From Desertivirga brevis (GTDB lineage: Bacteria; Bacteroidota; Bacteroidia; Sphingobacteriales; Sphingobacteriaceae), in NCBI RefSeq assembly GCF_017355835.1, contig NZ_JAFEWF010000001.1, positions 868,001 to 932,000 on the forward strand: a DNA stretch of 64,000 nt. Direction: 5' to 3'. Positions 44,639 to 54,021 of the stretch are shown piece by piece; positions within the stretch are counted from its first letter, which is position 1, and the number at the start of each line of letters is the position of its first letter. Made by a program: the position numbers and the translations under genes. A model generated the notes under the pieces. That model was not told the origin of the DNA, did no database searches, and was given only the letters and a program-made list of their open reading frames with translations.

Positions 44639-46564
44639 TTAAACTGTTATTTCTTTAATTAATTGATTTCTAAATTCTTCCGCTGTCATGCTTCCTAAAT
44701 CTCCCTGACCATGTTTTCTTAAAGAAACTTTACCTTCAGCCTCTTCTTTTTCACCTATGATCAGCATGTAAGGAATTTTCTTCACTTCAGCGTCCCTGAT
44801 TTTTCTTCCGATCTTTTCATCTCGTAAGTCGATCAGCCCGCGAATATCGGAATTATTCAGTGATTCTAAAACTTTTTTCGCATAATCTTCATATTTTTCA
44901 GAAATAGGAAGGATAATAAACTGTTCAGGTGCTAACCATAACGGGAAGTTACCAGCACAGTGCTCAATTAGAACTGCAACAAAACGCTCAAGTGATCCAA
45001 AAGGTGCTCTGTGGATCATTACAGGACGATGCTTTTGGTTATCGCTACCTGTATATTCCAGTTCAAAACGCTCTGGCAAATTGTAATCCACCTGAATAGT
45101 ACCCAACTGCCATTTTCTGCCTAATGCATCCTTAACCATGAAGTCAAGCTTTGGACCATAGAAAGCAGCTTCTCCTAATTCAACAACCGTCGGCAGGCCT
45201 TTTTCAGCAGCAGCTTCAATGATAGCGCTTTCAGCTAACTGCCAATTCTCATCCGTACCAATGTACTTAGTTTTATTTTCAGGATCACGAAGGGAAACCT
45301 GAGCTGTAAAATTCTCAAAACCTAAAGCTCCAAAAACGTACAGTACTAGATCGATTACCTTTTTGAACTCATCTTTAACCTGATCAGGACGGCAGAATAA
45401 GTGAGCGTCATCTTGAGTAAATCCCCGAACACGGGTTAGTCCGTGTAATTCACCACTTTGCTCGTAACGATAAACAGTACCGAACTCTGCAAAACGTACC
45501 GGCAGATCTTTGTAAGACCTTGGTTTTGTTTTATAGATCTCACAGTGATGGGGGCAGTTCATCGGCTTTAAGAAGAACTCCTCCCCTTCCTGTGGAGTTT
45601 TTATCGGCTGAAATGAATCAGCGCCATATTTATCGTAATGACCAGAAGTTACATATAAATTTTTATGGCCAATATGAGGAGTAATTACTTGCTCATAACC
45701 CGCCTTAACCTGTGCTCTTTGCAAGAAATTAACAAGCTTCTCGCGTAAAGCAGTTCCCTTTGGTAACCATAATGGTAAGCCCATTCCAACCTTTTCGGAG
45801 AACGCAAACAATTCCAGCTCTTTACCCAATTTACGGTGATCGCGTTTCTTAGCTTCTTCGATCATCTTCAGGTAATCAGAAAGCTCGCTCGCTTTAGGGA
45901 AAGTTACACCATAAATACGTGTTAATTGTTTCCTGCTCTCATCTCCTCTCCAATAAGCACCGGCAACGTTCATCAGCTTTACAGCTTTTACAAAACCAGT
46001 ATTAGGAATGTGAGGCCCGCGGCAAAGGTCGGTAAAGTTCCCTTGTGTATAGAAAGTGATAGAACCGTCAGGAAGGTCCTTGATCAGATCCAATTTATAT
46101 TCGTCGCCTTTTTCTGTAAAGTATTCTACAGCTTCAGCCTTACTCACAGGTTTACGAACATATTCAGATTTGGCCTTCGCCAGTTCAATGATCTTATCTT
46201 CTATCTGTTTAAAATCATCAGAAGAAAATTCACGATCACCAAAATCTACGTCGTAATAAAAGCCTGTTTCTATAGCAGGACCGATACCGAATTTAGTACC
46301 CGGATATAAAGCTTCTAAAGCTTCAGCCATAAGGTGAGCTGAAGAGTGCCAGAAAGTTGATTTACCTGCATTATCATTCCAGGTCAATAACTTAACTGAG
46401 GCATCTGCTTCTATAGGACGACTTGCATCCCAAACTTCACCATTTACTTCCGCAGCTAAAACATTTCTTGCTAAACCCTCTGAAATAGACAGGGCGATCT
46501 GATAGGCAGTAGTTCCTTTTTCATACTGACGAACGGAACCATCGGGGAGTGTAATATTAATCAT
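44639..46564 (-). CDS. thrS: Threonyl-tRNA synthetase
   Basis: 641 residues, full length. TGS domain (about 1-60: [16 protein letters not shown]), editing domain with [10 protein letters not shown] near 75, class II catalytic core with [11 protein letters not shown] (motif 2 zinc region) and [14 protein letters not shown] (motif 3), and anticodon-binding domain starting [15 protein letters not shown]. It charges tRNA-Thr and edits Ser. It leads the infC-rpmI-rplT operon. Only about 27 nt separate its ATG from a terminator-like hairpin behind the tRNA-Arg gene, and that gap has no promoter box, so its expression probably depends on readthrough. Confidence 0.98.
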   Translation of the reverse strand: MINITLPDGSVRQYEKGTTAYQIALSISEGLARNVLAAEVNGEVWDASRPIEADASVKLLTWNDNAGKSTFWHSSAHLMAEALEALYPGTKFGIGPAIETGFYYDVDFGDREFSSDDFKQIEDKIIELAKAKSEYVRKPVSKAEAVEYFTEKGDEYKLDLIKDLPDGSITFYTQGNFTDLCRGPHIPNTGFVKAVKLMNVAGAYWRGDESRKQLTRIYGVTFPKASELSDYLKMIEEAKKRDHRKLGKELELFAFSEKVGMGLPLWLPKGTALREKLVNFLQRAQVKAGYEQVITPHIGHKNLYVTSGHYDKYGADSFQPIKTPQEGEEFFLKPMNCPHHCEIYKTKPRSYKDLPVRFAEFGTVYRYEQSGELHGLTRVRGFTQDDAHLFCRPDQVKDEFKKVIDLVLYVFGALGFENFTAQVSLRDPENKTKYIGTDENWQLAESAIIEAAAEKGLPTVVELGEAAFYGPKLDFMVKDALGRKWQLGTIQVDYNLPERFELEYTGSDNQKHRPVMIHRAPFGSLERFVAVLIEHCAGNFPLWLAPEQFIILPISEKYEDYAKKVLESLNNSDIRGLIDLRDEKIGRKIRDAEVKKIPYMLIIGEKEEAEGKVSLRKHGQGDLGSMTAEEFRNQLIKEITV

Positions 46565-46585
46565 CTACAACTATGATTTAATAAA

Positions 46586-46615
46586 TAAAAAACCGTCAGT
46601 ATTTCTACTGACGGT
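46586..46615 (-). terminator. Terminator or attenuator between tRNA-Arg and thrS
   Basis: Perfect 10-bp stem ACCGTCAGTA / TACTGACGGT (46592-46601 and 46606-46615) with a 4-nt loop and TTTTTT on the minus strand. It lies directly between the tRNA and the thrS start. Confidence 0.82.
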
Positions 46616-46628
46616 CCGTGTTTGTTTG

Positions 46629-46702
46629 TACACCCATCAGGATTCGAACCTGAGACCTGCGGTTTAGAAAACCGATGCTCTATCCAGCTGAGCTATGGGT
46701 GC
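46629..46702 (-). tRNA. tRNA-Arg (anticodon TCT)
   Basis: 74 nt on the minus strand. Acceptor stem GCACCCA / TGGGTGT, D-arm with AGCTCAGCTGGATAGAGC, anticodon loop TTTCTAA giving TCT (reads AGA/AGG), T-arm with GGTTCGAATCC, discriminator A. CCA is not encoded. It is transcribed toward thrS. Confidence 0.95.
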
Positions 46703-46714
46703 CCTTTGTGGCTG

Positions 46715-46745
46715 CAAATATAGAAAAGCATTATATACTACGCAA
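46715..46745 (-). promoter_or_regulatory. Promoter of tRNA-Arg (and probably thrS operon)
   Basis: Minus-strand TTG (46745-46743), 20-nt spacer, TATATTTG (46722-46715). The box ends 12 nt before the tRNA 5' end. Confidence 0.6.
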
Positions 46746-46974
46746 TAGTTTTTTGGGGTAATTGATGAAAAAAATAGAATAAGAGCACCTAAAAAGCAAT
46801 CCTCCTTTTTTATCCTCCTCACAAACAGCCAATTGTTTCCTGAAAGATTTTCTAATATTTTTTATTTTTTCTTCCTTAACAATCCTTATCAAATTTCATC
46901 TAAAAAGAAAAGCCGATGAAACAAACGGTACAAAACAATAATCTTAGATTTTGCTTATGTTTACCTGCTAGTAT

Positions 46975-47913
46975 ATGCAATTACCTTCAGAAACAAAATC
47001 ACCTATCATGCTAAGCGTTCAAAATATAGTTAAGCAATATGAAGGTCACCGGGCGCTTGACGATGTAAGTATAGAAATTCCTAAAGGAAGTATTTTTGGT
47101 TTACTAGGACCAAATGGTGCAGGAAAAACGTCGCTGATCCGAATAATTAATCAAATTACAGCTCCCGACGAGGGTAACGTGTTTTTTAACCAGGAGAAGC
47201 TGAATGCCTCTCATATCGGAAGAATTGGTTATCTACCGGAAGAACGGGGCCTTTATAAAAAGATGGATATTGGCGAACAGGTGATCTATCTTTCAAGGTT
47301 GAAAGGTTTAAGTCGCGATGAAGCCTTAAAACGAGCTAAATATTGGTTTGAGAAATTAGAGATTCAAACCTGGTGGAACAAGAAGGTCGAAGATCTAAGC
47401 AAGGGAATGCAGCAGAAGGTGCAATTTATTGCAACAGTTATCCATCAACCTGATCTCGTCATTCTTGACGAACCCTTCTCTGGCTTTGACCCTGTCAACG
47501 CCGACCTGATTAAGAATGAAATCCTTGAGCTGAACGATAAAGGTGCAACCATTATTTTTTCAACCCACCGCATGGAATCTGTAGAGGAGCTTTGCGACAG
47601 TATAGCACTACTGAACAAGTCAAAGAAAATCCTGGAAGGAAGCGTAAAAGACATCCGGAATTCCTACAGGAACAATACCTATAAGATCTGCTATACCTCG
47701 GTAGAACCTGTACAATTCCTAAACCCGGCCTTTCAGATAGTAAAGCAAAATTTCAAAGAAGACCATAACGAGATTACGGTTCAGCTGAAGGATGGAGCGA
47801 AGATAAATGAGGCTTTAAGTTATCTGATATCAAAGGTGGAAGTTCAAAGCCTGAATGAAGTGATACCAACCATTCATGAAATATTTGTAGAAAAGGTAAA
47901 AGGGATAGAATAG
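46975..47913 (+). CDS. ABC exporter ATP-binding protein (NatA-like)
   Basis: 312 residues; a second ATG at 47008 (MLSVQNIVKQYEG) is an equally good start. Walker A GPNGAGKT near 55, signature LSKGMQQK near 142, Walker B VILDEPFSGFDP near 160 and H-loop STHRMES near 200. The C-terminal 80 residues form the accessory domain usual in NatA-type exporters. It pairs with the permease starting 1 nt after its stop. ATP-driven export across the inner membrane; the substrate is unknown, with NatAB sodium export as the model. Confidence 0.92.
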   Translation: MQLPSETKSPIMLSVQNIVKQYEGHRALDDVSIEIPKGSIFGLLGPNGAGKTSLIRIINQITAPDEGNVFFNQEKLNASHIGRIGYLPEERGLYKKMDIGEQVIYLSRLKGLSRDEALKRAKYWFEKLEIQTWWNKKVEDLSKGMQQKVQFIATVIHQPDLVILDEPFSGFDPVNADLIKNEILELNDKGATIIFSTHRMESVEELCDSIALLNKSKKILEGSVKDIRNSYRNNTYKICYTSVEPVQFLNPAFQIVKQNFKEDHNEITVQLKDGAKINEALSYLISKVEVQSLNEVIPTIHEIFVEKVKGIE

Positions 47914-47914
47914 T

Positions 47915-49219
47915 ATGAATAAAATCTTACTCATTATACAGCGCGAATACCTGAGCAGGGTAAAAAAGAAATCGTTCATCGTGATGACCTTTGTTGTACC
48001 GCTCCTCTTTATTGGTATGTATGCTGTTATAGGCTACATGTTTTACAAAAAGGATGACTTGACAGATGCTCAGAAAGTATTGGTTATAGACGATTCAAAA
48101 GACTTTGTCAATAAATTCAAAAACACCGCTCTACTAGAGTTTCGCTATTCAGATCAGGGCCTGGAAGCGGCGCGTGGAGAATTTAATCGCTCTTCTGATG
48201 ACTATTTACTTTTGATCCCTAAGGATAAAAAAGACCTGCAGCTTTTGGGGCAGAAAAAGCCGGGCATAGCTGTTATTGGCGATATCGAAACACAGGTTAA
48301 TGAAATAGCTCGTACGCGGCAACTCGTCGACGCCGGTATAGATACAGCAGTTCTTAATGCTAAACAAACTCAACTGCGATTAAATACCAGGCAGATCACA
48401 GAAAAAGGAGAAGAAGATGCCAGCTCATGGTTGGCATACGGAATCGGCTTCGTTGGAGCTTTTCTGATCTACATGTCCCTTTTTATTTATGGTGTGCAGG
48501 TAATGCGTGGAGTTATAGAAGAAAAAACCAATCGGATTATCGAAGTGATCATTTCCTCCGTAAAACCCTTTCAGCTCATGCTCGGAAAAATCGTTGGTGT
48601 AGGTCTTGTAGGGCTCACTCAGTTCCTTTTGTGGATTGTTCTTTGTTTAACTATTGCGGGGTTTGCTGGAACTTATTTTGCTAAAGATCTTCATCTTAAT
48701 GATCAGAACAAGGAGCAAATTATAGCTAAAGGAATACAAAACGACTCACCTGCCGATGAAGGCGCAGCAATCATTACTGCCTTAGACTCAATCCCCCTGG
48801 TTTATACCATTGGCACCTTCTTGTTTTACTTTCTCTTTGGGTTTCTCCTTTATAGTTCAATATTTGCAGCTGTCGGATCGGCTGTAGACAGCGAAACAGA
48901 AACCCAGCAGTTCATGCTTCCGATTACAATGCCACTGATCTTCACATTTATCATATCCATCAACTTTGTAATTAATAGTCCGGATAGTCCTTTAGCTTTC
49001 TGGTTGTCGATAATCCCATTCACCTCTCCTATTGCCATGATGATCAGGATCCCATTTGGTGTGCCGGCATGGGAGTTAATTCTATCCATGGTATTACTTG
49101 TTGGTGGCTTCCTATTGATCACCCTTGTAGCGGCAAGGATTTATCGTGTAGGGATTTTGATGTATGGGAAAAAGGCAAGTTATAAAGAATTGATAAAGTG
49201 GTTCAGCTACAAAGAGTAA
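47915..49219 (+). CDS. ABC-2 type exporter permease (NatB-like)
   Basis: 434 residues. One N-terminal helix (about 20-45) is followed by a large extracytoplasmic domain (about 50-170) and then five or six helices in the C-terminal half, with GVIEEKTNRIIEVIISSVKP between the second and third (in part: EEKTNRIIEVI). This is the ABC2_membrane_3 (NatB) layout. It forms the membrane half of the exporter with the preceding ATPase. ppx starts 7 nt later, so it may be part of the same transcript. Confidence 0.92.
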   Translation: MNKILLIIQREYLSRVKKKSFIVMTFVVPLLFIGMYAVIGYMFYKKDDLTDAQKVLVIDDSKDFVNKFKNTALLEFRYSDQGLEAARGEFNRSSDDYLLLIPKDKKDLQLLGQKKPGIAVIGDIETQVNEIARTRQLVDAGIDTAVLNAKQTQLRLNTRQITEKGEEDASSWLAYGIGFVGAFLIYMSLFIYGVQVMRGVIEEKTNRIIEVIISSVKPFQLMLGKIVGVGLVGLTQFLLWIVLCLTIAGFAGTYFAKDLHLNDQNKEQIIAKGIQNDSPADEGAAIITALDSIPLVYTIGTFLFYFLFGFLLYSSIFAAVGSAVDSETETQQFMLPITMPLIFTFIISINFVINSPDSPLAFWLSIIPFTSPIAMMIRIPFGVPAWELILSMVLLVGGFLLITLVAARIYRVGILMYGKKASYKELIKWFSYKE

Positions 49220-49226
49220 TTGCAAA

Positions 49227-50159
49227 ATGAGCAAATCGATAGCAGCGCTCGACCTTGGCACCAATACTTTCCATTTGCTGATCGCTTCGGTGGAAAATGG
49301 AAAGATCCAAAAGGTGGTAGAGGAACAACGCCATGTGAAATTAGGAGAAGGCGGGATTAACAAAGGTATGATTGCCGAACCGGCTTACAAAAGAGGAATT
49401 GAAGCTTTAAGAGAATTTAAGTCGATTATAGACCAACATGCCATTGATATTATCCGGGCTAATGGAACTGCAGCACTAAGAACAGCCAGCAATGGTGCTG
49501 AATTCATTGCTGAGGTGAAAAAAGAAACCGGAATTGAGATTCAGGTTATTGCAGGAGATCGCGAGGCTGAACTTATCTATAAAGGAGTTGGAGCAGCTGT
49601 TGATCTGGAGGATTCTTCATTGATCATGGATATTGGAGGAGGTAGTGTAGAATTCATTTTCTGTAGTAAGGCCGAGATCTTTTGGAAGAAAAGTTATCCT
49701 GTAGGGGCAGCCAAGTTGATGGATGCATTTCATCATTCAGATCCGATCGCAGAAAAAGACTTACAAAAATTACTGCTGCACCTGGAAGAGCAATTGCAGG
49801 AGTTAAAAGAAGTGGCTAGTATTTTTCAACCATCAAAGCTGGTTGGGTCAGCTGGAGCTTTCGAAACTTTCGCCGCTTTAGAATCAGACAGATTTGGTAC
49901 AGCCGAGGAGAACTTTCGCCGCAAAGGATCTTACAGGTTTGAACTAGGTCAATTAAACGCTGTTATCCGCGATTTAATTATCTCTACACACGATAACAGA
50001 GCCGGTAACTCTCTGATAATTCCCGTAAGAACTGATATGATCGTAGTCGCTTCTACCCTAACACAGTTCATTTTAGAAAAACTGAAAATCTCTAAGGTAG
50101 AAATGTCAGATTTTAGCTTAAAAGAAGGCTTGCTTATAGAAGCAGCCCAATCTAATTAG
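49227..50159 (+). CDS. Ppx/GppA-family exopolyphosphatase
   Basis: 310 residues, the short one-domain-pair form. ASKHA-fold motifs: ALDLGTNTFHLLI (7-19), ANGTAALRTASNG near 80, EAELIYKGV near 114 and DIGGGSVEF near 134. It hydrolyses polyphosphate or pppGpp in the cytoplasm. It follows the ABC permease by 7 nt and overlaps the convergent maf gene by 4 nt at their stop codons. Confidence 0.93.
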   Translation: MSKSIAALDLGTNTFHLLIASVENGKIQKVVEEQRHVKLGEGGINKGMIAEPAYKRGIEALREFKSIIDQHAIDIIRANGTAALRTASNGAEFIAEVKKETGIEIQVIAGDREAELIYKGVGAAVDLEDSSLIMDIGGGSVEFIFCSKAEIFWKKSYPVGAAKLMDAFHHSDPIAEKDLQKLLLHLEEQLQELKEVASIFQPSKLVGSAGAFETFAALESDRFGTAEENFRRKGSYRFELGQLNAVIRDLIISTHDNRAGNSLIIPVRTDMIVVASTLTQFILEKLKISKVEMSDFSLKEGLLIEAAQSN

Positions 50160-50734
50160 TTTTTCACCAACTTCTGAAGTTCTTCGTAAACCCGGTGTGT
50201 GGGCAAGCCAACAACATTTGAATACGAGCCGTTAATTCTCTCTATTCCAGCCAAACCAATCCATTCCTGTATGCCATAGGCTCCAGCCTTGTCAAAGGGT
50301 TGATAGGTTTGGATGTAGTATTTAATTTCATCAGGACTCAGTGGCAAAAAATAAACCTCAGTAGTTTCTGCGAAGGAAAAAATCTGGTGGTTTTGGAGCA
50401 AAGCGACACCCGTTATTACATCATGCTTTCTGCCAGACAATAGCGATAACATCTCCATTGCCTCATCCTCATTCTCTGGCTTGCCGAGAATTTTGTTATC
50501 AATAGACACTATAGTATCTGCAGTTAAGACGATAGCATTCTCCTCTAATGTTTCATCAAATGCCTTTGCTTTCTTCTCTGCAATATAGATCGCAACTTCC
50601 TTGGGCGATAATCCTTCTGGGTAGGACTCGTCTACATCTTTCAAGACTACATCGAATTCGATTCCGGTTTTCGAAAGTAATTCCTGCCTTCTTGGTGATT
50701 TAGATGCTAGTATGATACCTGGGAGCGTTTTCAT
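50156..50734 (-). CDS. maf: Maf-family nucleoside triphosphate pyrophosphatase
   Basis: 192 residues from the ATG at 50734. A 25-codon upstream extension is open but contains the promoter box and non-family sequence. The family start PGIILASKSPRRQELL, the DVDESYPEG block, VLTADTIVSIDNKILGKP with the catalytic Asp, and SGRKHDVITGV are all present. Maf proteins hydrolyse modified or canonical dTTP/UTP. It overlaps ppx tail-to-tail by 4 nt. Confidence 0.94.
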   Translation of the reverse strand: MKTLPGIILASKSPRRQELLSKTGIEFDVVLKDVDESYPEGLSPKEVAIYIAEKKAKAFDETLEENAIVLTADTIVSIDNKILGKPENEDEAMEMLSLLSGRKHDVITGVALLQNHQIFSFAETTEVYFLPLSPDEIKYYIQTYQPFDKAGAYGIQEWIGLAGIERINGSYSNVVGLPTHRVYEELQKLVKN

Positions 50735-50739
50735 AATTG

Positions 50740-50747
50740 CAAATGTA
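50740..50747 (-). promoter_or_regulatory. -7 box of maf
   Basis: Minus-strand TACATTTG (TANNTTTG), 5 nt before the maf ATG. Confidence 0.5.
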
Positions 50748-50866
50748 AGAAAAACGGAAATCGTATATCTGGAGTTCCCAGAATTAAAAATTTTCAATTC
50801 AGCAGGCATTGGTCAAGGGGGGCAGCTTTTGCTCCAACCAAGAATGCCACCATAACAAGGCTATAG

Positions 50867-50933
50867 TAAGTCCATAGTTTTTTAAATAGGTATGGCCTCA
50901 CTATAGACTCATTATGGACTTACTATGGACTTA
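50867..50933. repeat. 11-bp repeat cluster (four tandem, one inverted)
   Basis: Tandem units at 50890-50900 (GTATGGCCTCA), 50901-50911 (CTATAGACTCA), 50912-50922 (TTATGGACTTA) and 50923-50933 (CTATGGACTTA), plus an exact inverted copy TAAGTCCATAG at 50867-50877. It lies between maf and rpmA. The inverted copy can pair with the last units to form a stem. Confidence 0.75.
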
Positions 50934-50960
50934 TCAAGTACGTGACACAGAAAAGGCCAT

Positions 50961-50988
50961 AAAAAAAGCCCCACTAATAGTGAGGCTT
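50961..50988 (-). terminator. Terminator of rplU-rpmA
   Basis: Near-perfect 11-bp inverted repeat AAGCCCCACTA / TAGTGAGGCTT (one mismatch), followed by TTTTTTT on the minus strand. Confidence 0.8.
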
Positions 50989-51010
50989 CCATTATCTTAT
51001 TCTTAGTTTC

Positions 51011-51274
51011 TTATTCAGCTACTACTGGAAGTACAGAAACGTAAGATTTGTTATCAGCTTTCTTTTTGAAAACTACTTTTCCGTCTACTAGAGCAAATAA
51101 AGTATGGTCTCTACCGATACCTACGTTTTTATCTGCATGGTGTTTAGTACCACGTTGGCGAACGATGATATTTCCTGCGATAGCATCTTGTCCACCAAAA
51201 ATTTTAATACCTAAGCGCTTGCTATGCGATTCGCGACCGTTCTTGGAACTACCGGCTCCTTTTTTGTGTGCCAT
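51011..51274 (-). CDS. rpmA: 50S ribosomal protein L27
   Basis: 87 residues: [20 protein letters not shown] at the start, then LGIKIFGGQ and [19 protein letters not shown], all L27 signatures. The mature N-terminus reaches the peptidyl-transferase centre. No N-terminal cleavage extension of the Firmicutes type. Follows rplU after 89 nt in the usual order. Confidence 0.98.
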   Translation of the reverse strand: MAHKKGAGSSKNGRESHSKRLGIKIFGGQDAIAGNIIVRQRGTKHHADKNVGIGRDHTLFALVDGKVVFKKKADNKSYVSVLPVVAE

Positions 51275-51363
51275 TTTCTTTTATATTTTTAACTGGATTT
51301 TAGCCCAATAATAAAGTTCAACAATTAATTAATGTAAGGACTAACGTCCCCGATATCGAAATA

Positions 51364-51675
51364 TTATAAAGTGATATCTGTAATTTGGATTTTAGTAAAG
51401 AATTGACGGTGTCCGTTTTTCTTTTTGTATCCTTTACGACGTTTTTTCTTGAAAACTAATACTTTGTCACCTTTTAAATGAGACACGATCTTAGCCGAAA
51501 CTTTAGCACCTTGAAGAGCAGGAACGCCTACTTTAATATCACTTCCGTTTGCAGCTAACAATACATTGTCAAATTCAATACTAGCGCCTTCTTCTCCTTG
51601 TAGCCTGTGTACAAAGATTTGTTGGTCTTTTGCAACCTTGAACTGTTGTCCGGCTATATTTACTATTGCGTACAT
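51364..51675 (-). CDS. rplU: 50S ribosomal protein L21
   Basis: 103 residues from the ATG at 51675; a longer open frame upstream runs through the promoter and is rejected. MYAIVNIAGQQFKVAKDQQI is the L21 start, and KKRRKGYKKKNGHRQFFT near the C-terminus is the family's rRNA-binding loop. First gene of the rplU-rpmA operon. Confidence 0.98.
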   Translation of the reverse strand: MYAIVNIAGQQFKVAKDQQIFVHRLQGEEGASIEFDNVLLAANGSDIKVGVPALQGAKVSAKIVSHLKGDKVLVFKKKRRKGYKKKNGHRQFFTKIQITDITL

Positions 51676-51698
51676 TGTTAGAAAATTTTTATGAGCCG

Positions 51699-51733
51699 CA
51701 AAGATAGATATTAAAGTCATTAATTGAAACAAA
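51699..51733 (-). promoter_or_regulatory. Promoter of rplU-rpmA
   Basis: Minus-strand TTTG (51733-51730), 23-nt spacer, TATCTTTG (51706-51699). The ATG follows 23 nt later, a normal short leader. Confidence 0.65.
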
Positions 51734-51883
51734 TTTTCATTTATTAGCCAGATGCCCGTGGTTCAAGGTTTGAGCATCGAAGCCTCCCCGCCTTTGCATT
51801 AGGAAAAAACAGGGTATGGAGTTCTAACTACCGAATAAACAAAAGCTTTTTTAGTTGTGTTAAGCCTGAAACATTTAACACTT

Positions 51884-52264
51884 ATGAAAGCACATTTAAT
51901 TACATTAATGGCCATATCTGCTCTCTTCGCTTGTTCAAGACCAGCGAAGGACCTTGCAAGCGTTGAAATTGGCATGTCTAAATCTCAGGTACAGGCGATT
52001 GTTGGTGAACCTGAAAAAAAAGATGTGATCAATAAAACAGAAGTTTGGAACTTCACAGATTCAAGCCGGACCGTTGTTTTTAGAGCTGATACAGTTTATG
52101 CCATCATGACCTCACCGCAAGCGAGACTAGATTCTATGGCTTCATGGGTGGGTAAAACCAATGAAAAAGTAAAGAAAGGATTTGGTAATATTGGCGATAA
52201 AATTGAAAATGCTGCGGACAAAGTAGAGGACAAACTCGACAAAGACAGTACTAAAACCAAGTAA
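51884..52264 (+). CDS. Small lipoprotein with BamE/SmpA-like motif
   Basis: 126 residues from the ATG at 51884 (an open frame starting nine codons earlier lacks a signal). Lipoprotein signal MKAHLITLMAISALFAC with Cys17. Residues about 25-75 hold IGMSKSQVQAIVGEPEK and VWNFTDSSRTVVF, the SmpA/OmlA (BamE) pattern of a small periplasmic alpha/beta domain. The C-terminal 45 residues are a charged helix (KVKKGFGNIGDKIENAADK). It may assist outer-membrane assembly; only the fold motif is visible. The next gene starts 3 nt after its stop. Confidence 0.78.
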   Translation: MKAHLITLMAISALFACSRPAKDLASVEIGMSKSQVQAIVGEPEKKDVINKTEVWNFTDSSRTVVFRADTVYAIMTSPQARLDSMASWVGKTNEKVKKGFGNIGDKIENAADKVEDKLDKDSTKTK

Positions 52265-52267
52265 TCG

Positions 52268-53635
52268 ATGGCCATTGAATCCATAAATCCTGCAAATGGA
52301 GAACTGATAAAAACCTATACTCCTGATTCTGACGAGCAGGTGAATTCAAAAATACAGCAAACGCAGGAAACCTGGCTGAAATGGAAGGAAACTTCTTTCG
52401 CTGAAAGATCAGGGCTTATGAAGAATATGGCAGCCGTTCTGAGAGCTAAAAAATCAGAGCTAGGCCATTTAATGGCTCTTGAAATGGGGAAACCTCAGAA
52501 AGCAGGGGAAGGAGAAATTGAAAAGTGCGCCGTTTGCTGCGAATATTATGCAGAGAATGCGGAAAAGATCCTTCAGCCAGAGCTTATAGAAACAGAAGCA
52601 CAAAAAAGCTACGCAACCTTCAAACCCATTGGTATTGTGCTGGCCATTATGCCCTGGAACTTCCCTTTCTGGCAGGTATTTAGATTTGTTGCACCTGCAT
52701 TGATGGCAGGGAATGCTGGTGTCCTTAAACATTCTTCCAACGTGGGCGGCTGTGCGCTGGCCATTGAGGAGATAATTAGAGAGTCTGGTTTTCCTAAAAA
52801 CCTTTTCCAGACTTTATTAATTGGGAGCGGCGCGGTAGAAAGGGTAATTGAAAACCCATTAGTGAAAGCTGTAACATTAACTGGAAGTACAGGTGCCGGT
52901 ATAAAGGTAGCTACCAAAGCCGGATCCCTGCTTAAGAAAACAGTACTTGAACTCGGAGGAAGTGACCCTTATTTGATCCTTAAAGATGCAGATCTGGAAC
53001 TCGCAGCAAGGGTATGCACAGAAAGTCGATTGATCAATAGCGGACAAAGCTGCATTGCTGCAAAACGTTTCATCGTGGTGAAGGAAGTAGCTGAGGAGTT
53101 TACCCAGCTGTTCAAAGAAAAGATGGCTGCCAAAGTAATGGGAGACCCATTAGATCCCCAAGTGGAAGTTGGGCCCCAAGCACGGGTAGACCTTAGAGAT
53201 GAGCTTCATCAACAGGTAGAAAAAAGCATTGCAAAAGGAGCTAAATGTATTTTGGGAGGTACAATACCTTCGGGAAATAATGCATTCTACCCTCCTACTA
53301 TCTTAACAGAGGTTAAAAAAGGAATGCCTGCTTATGAGGAGGAGCTTTTTGGGCCTGTGGCTGCTGTAATTACTGCAGAAGACGAACAAGATGCAATAAA
53401 CATAGCTAATGACAGTGTATTCGGACTAGGTTCCGCCGTATTTAGCAGGGATATTAAAAGGGCCGAAGATATTGCTGCCAATCATTTAAATGCAGGTAAT
53501 AGCTTTGTGAACGACAATGTCAAATCAGATCCCCGGCTCCCCTTTGGTGGAGTAAATCAATCTGGATATGGTCGCGAGTTGAGCAGCTATGGAATAAAGG
53601 AATTTGTTAATATCAAAACTGTGTATATCAAATAA
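52268..53635 (+). CDS. NAD(P)-dependent succinate-semialdehyde-type aldehyde dehydrogenase
   Basis: 455 residues. Catalytic Asn131 (PWNFP), Glu228 (LELGG) and Cys262 (SGQSCIAAKR) are all in place, with cofactor-binding LTGSTGAG near 203. The compact N-terminus (MAIESINPANGELI) and overall style match GabD/Sad-type succinate-semialdehyde dehydrogenases. It oxidises an aldehyde to the acid in the cytoplasm. It starts 3 nt after the lipoprotein gene's stop, so the two may be co-transcribed by proximity alone. It ends 2 bp from the convergent DUF3037 gene. Confidence 0.93.
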   Translation: MAIESINPANGELIKTYTPDSDEQVNSKIQQTQETWLKWKETSFAERSGLMKNMAAVLRAKKSELGHLMALEMGKPQKAGEGEIEKCAVCCEYYAENAEKILQPELIETEAQKSYATFKPIGIVLAIMPWNFPFWQVFRFVAPALMAGNAGVLKHSSNVGGCALAIEEIIRESGFPKNLFQTLLIGSGAVERVIENPLVKAVTLTGSTGAGIKVATKAGSLLKKTVLELGGSDPYLILKDADLELAARVCTESRLINSGQSCIAAKRFIVVKEVAEEFTQLFKEKMAAKVMGDPLDPQVEVGPQARVDLRDELHQQVEKSIAKGAKCILGGTIPSGNNAFYPPTILTEVKKGMPAYEEELFGPVAAVITAEDEQDAINIANDSVFGLGSAVFSRDIKRAEDIAANHLNAGNSFVNDNVKSDPRLPFGGVNQSGYGRELSSYGIKEFVNIKTVYIK

Positions 53636-53637
53636 CA

Positions 53638-54021
53638 CTAAAGAACTTGTTCCTTGAATAACTTTTCCAGCGTTTCGGAAGCACTACAACACAAGCCAGG
53701 GTGCACTTTTGATGTTTGAATAACAGTACTTCGTGTTGCTGTAAGCCAGCGAAAACGGGAAGGTGCATCAAGCTCTGCTATCGAACCTCCATCACGGCTT
53801 CCTTTGCAAATTCTTTCGAAGGAAGATAGATTTTGCTTTACAGCTTCCACATCCACTCCGGGATACAACTGTATCAACCTATCCTCATTCAGAGTATACT
53901 TCACCTGGAGATACTTCTCTTTTTTACAGTATATCACAACACCCACGTTAATGAATTCTTCGCGTTCAACCCTGGGAACTACACGAACTACTGCGTACTC
54001 AAATAAACTTCTTTCTTGCAT
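53638..54021 (-). CDS. DUF3037 protein paired with HipA-like kinase
   Basis: 127 residues from the ATG at 54021. The family start FEYAVVRVVPRVEREEFINVGV is visible in part as YAVVRVVPRVEREEF and INVGVVIYCKK, followed by DAPSRFRWLTATRSTVIQ and VHPGLC near the end. DUF3037 has no known biochemical role. It overlaps the upstream HipA-like kinase gene by 23 nt, so translation is coupled. The pair arrangement is recurrent in bacteria by family knowledge and suggests a joint function. Confidence 0.85.
   Translation of the reverse strand: MQERSLFEYAVVRVVPRVEREEFINVGVVIYCKKEKYLQVKYTLNEDRLIQLYPGVDVEAVKQNLSSFERICKGSRDGGSIAELDAPSRFRWLTATRSTVIQTSKVHPGLCCSASETLEKLFKEQVL

Noticed and set aside
46564..46615. 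T-box riboswitch before thrS
   Set aside because: No specifier loop or T-box consensus; the space is filled by the tRNA gene and a simple hairpin.
50890..50933. CRISPR-like array
   Set aside because: Units are 11 bp and directly adjacent, with no spacers and no cas genes in the window.
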